DNA from: Nitrospirota bacterium
GTDB taxonomy: Bacteria > Nitrospirota > Nitrospiria > Nitrospirales > Nitrospiraceae
DNA length: 6,676 nucleotides
Direction of reading: 5' to 3'
Assembly: GCA_016201805.1 (NCBI GenBank)
Contig: JACQCB010000078.1
Span: 1-6,676, forward strand
Both the position numbers and the translations under genes were made by a program. Each line of letters begins with the position of its first letter. Positions within the stretch are counted from its first letter, which is position 1. The notes below the pieces were generated by a model that saw only the letters and a list, made by a program, of their open reading frames with translations, had not been told where the DNA came from and made no database searches. This document shows, piece by piece, positions 5,638-6,676 of this stretch.

Positions 5638-6300
5638 GTGGAGCCGACCGACTTCTTCGAGACGGAGGCCAGGCGGCGCGGGTATCGCCGGGTGGCGGGG
5701 CTGGACGAAGCCGGGCGCGGGCCCTTGGCCGGCCCTGTGGTGGCGGCGGCGGTCCTCTTGCCGCGCCGGTGCAAGCTGCCGGGGCTGAACGACTCCAAAC
5801 AGGTGGCCGAGGCGGAGCGAGAACGGCTGTACGACGCAATCACCCGTCGGGCTGTCGGAGTCGGCATCGGACTCGCCAGCGCCTACGAAATCGACGCCTT
5901 CAATATTCTGGAGGCCACGCGTCTGGCTATGGGGCGGGCGATCCAGGCGCTGACTCTGCCGCCGGACTTTTTGCTCATCGATGCGGTGCTGCTGTCGTCG
6001 GTGCCTCTGCCGCAGCGCGCGATTATCAAGGGCGACGGGCTGTCGGTCTCCATTGCCGCCGCTTCGATCATGGCCAAAGTCACCCGGGATCGCCTCATGC
6101 TGGAGTATCACCGGCGCTATCCTCAATACCATTTTCACATCCACAAGGGCTATCCGACGCCCGAGCACCTTCGCTTGCTTGCCGAATACGGACCCTGTGA
6201 GATTCACCGCCGGAGTTTCCGCCCCGTTTGGCAGGCGCAGGGGCTGCATCGAGTGCCGGATCTGGCGCAGGGCATGGAATCGAAGGGAGCGGGGGCATGA
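5638..6300 (+). CDS. rnhB: Ribonuclease HII
   Basis: RNase HII cuts RNA in RNA:DNA hybrids and at single ribonucleotides in duplex DNA, starting ribonucleotide excision repair. From the GTG at 5638 the protein is 220 residues, normal for the family. Motifs: VAGLDEAGRGPLAGPVVAAAV (19-39) with the metal-binding D23 and E24; LNDSKQ (50-55); FLLID with D115; and IIKGDGLSVSIAAASIMAKVTRDRLM with D133, 18 residues further, the spacing seen between the third and fourth acidic residues in E. coli RNase HII. HKGYPTPEHL and the C-terminal HRRSFRPV complete the fold. The frame is open further upstream through rplS, but that part is a shadow. The start is GTG with AGAGGGG ahead; GTG 5623 is an alternative adding five residues. 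The end overlaps yraN by ATGA. Confidence 0.96.
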   Translation: MEPTDFFETEARRRGYRRVAGLDEAGRGPLAGPVVAAAVLLPRRCKLPGLNDSKQVAEAERERLYDAITRRAVGVGIGLASAYEIDAFNILEATRLAMGRAIQALTLPPDFLLIDAVLLSSVPLPQRAIIKGDGLSVSIAAASIMAKVTRDRLMLEYHRRYPQYHFHIHKGYPTPEHLRLLAEYGPCEIHRRSFRPVWQAQGLHRVPDLAQGMESKGAGA

Positions 6301-6676
6301 GCCTCGCGCGGCGAGTCTTCGGCCTTGTGGCCGAGTCGGAAGCCGAACGGTATTTGCGCCGCAAGGGCTACCGGATTCTGGACCGGAACGTCCGGTCGCC
6401 GTCGGGCGAGCTGGACCTCGTGGCCCAGGCGGACGATGTGCTGGTGTTCGTCGAGGTGAAGGCGCGACGAACCGAAGCCTGCGGAGGCGCCTTGTACGCC
6501 GTGGATGCACGCAAACAGGCGCGGCTCATCCGGCTCGCGGCGCAGTACCTGGCGCAGCATCGTCTGCGGAATCGGACCTGCCGCTTTGACGTCGTGCTCT
6601 GCACGGGCGGAACGGACAAGCCGGAAACGATTCAGCACATCGAACATGCCTTTGAAGTGCCCGGCGAGGATCTGCG
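6297..6676 (+). CDS. yraN: UPF0102 family protein YraN, 3' end beyond the window
   Basis: The ATG overlaps the rnhB stop (ATGA, 6297-6300), and the frame is open to the window end, giving 126 codons, nearly a full family length of about 120-130. YraN proteins have a PD-(D/E)xK nuclease-like fold. The matching marks are EAERYLRRKGYRILDRNVR (15-33), SGELDLVA (36-43), VFVEVKARR (50-58) with the E-x-K pair, the AVDARKQARLIRLAAQYL block and RFDVV (96-100). The N-terminus has FGLVAESEAERYL where many members have GxxGExxAxxYL. The biochemical role is not firmly established; genomic pairing with rnhB is very common and suggests nucleic-acid processing. The family call is strong. Confidence 0.92.
   Translation, partial: MSLARRVFGLVAESEAERYLRRKGYRILDRNVRSPSGELDLVAQADDVLVFVEVKARRTEACGGALYAVDARKQARLIRLAAQYLAQHRLRNRTCRFDVVLCTGGTDKPETIQHIEHAFEVPGEDL

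Noticed and set aside
5290..6510. 406-codon minus-strand open frame opposite rplS, rnhB and yraN
   Set aside because: It spans three certain plus-strand genes and is Arg/Pro-rich low-complexity translation, typical of GC-rich antisense shadow.
1..6676. Novel defence, mobile or biosynthetic system
   Set aside because: Every substantial frame is a recognised housekeeping gene, apart from one small membrane protein. No transposase, integrase, CRISPR array, toxin-antitoxin pair or unusual RNA was found.

Overview
This window is an ordinary housekeeping stretch from a high-GC bacterium. It carries the 3' part of uvrB, a small convergent membrane-protein gene, ffh, and the ribosome/tRNA-maturation cluster rpsP-rimM-trmD-rplS-rnhB-yraN, which runs off the right edge. 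The protein sequences, the DUF4321-type membrane protein and especially the imperfect palindromic repeat with TAGGATGCT ends after uvrB suggest a Nitrospira-like member of the Nitrospirota. That placement rests on remembered resemblance, not on a search, and is moderate at best.

Layout. Bases 1-1388 encode the C-terminal two thirds of UvrB (excision-repair helicase/damage verification). Bases 1386-1508 form an imperfect inverted-repeat element whose identical 9-base ends supply the TAG stop codons of both flanking convergent genes. Bases 1506-1766 (minus strand) encode an 86-residue two-helix membrane protein. The roughly 250-base gap between this gene and ffh holds two divergent sigma70-type promoters, each TTGACT plus a 17-base spacer, with a GC-rich dyad halfway between them. 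Bases 2015-3361 are ffh, the SRP GTPase. The 128-base ffh-rpsP gap contains a second short repeat/dyad of GCTGA-like units.

From 3490 onward the genes are packed tightly on the plus strand: rpsP (S16), rimM (30S maturation), trmD (tRNA m1G37 methyltransferase; its start overlaps rimM by 11 bases), rplS (L19; ATGA overlap with trmD), rnhB (RNase HII; 61-base gap) and yraN (UPF0102; ATGA overlap with rnhB). This looks like one translationally coupled operon linking ribosomal proteins, 30S assembly, reading-frame maintenance and RNA:DNA hybrid removal.

I found no defence system, phage, insertion sequence, CRISPR array or RNA gene. The points worth a second look are modest: non-consensus residues in two GTPase motifs of Ffh (DTGGR for DTAGR, TKVE for TKxD), the stop-codon-donating repeat, the symmetric divergent promoter region, the repeat between ffh and rpsP, and an Ala/Lys/Glu-rich tail on L19.
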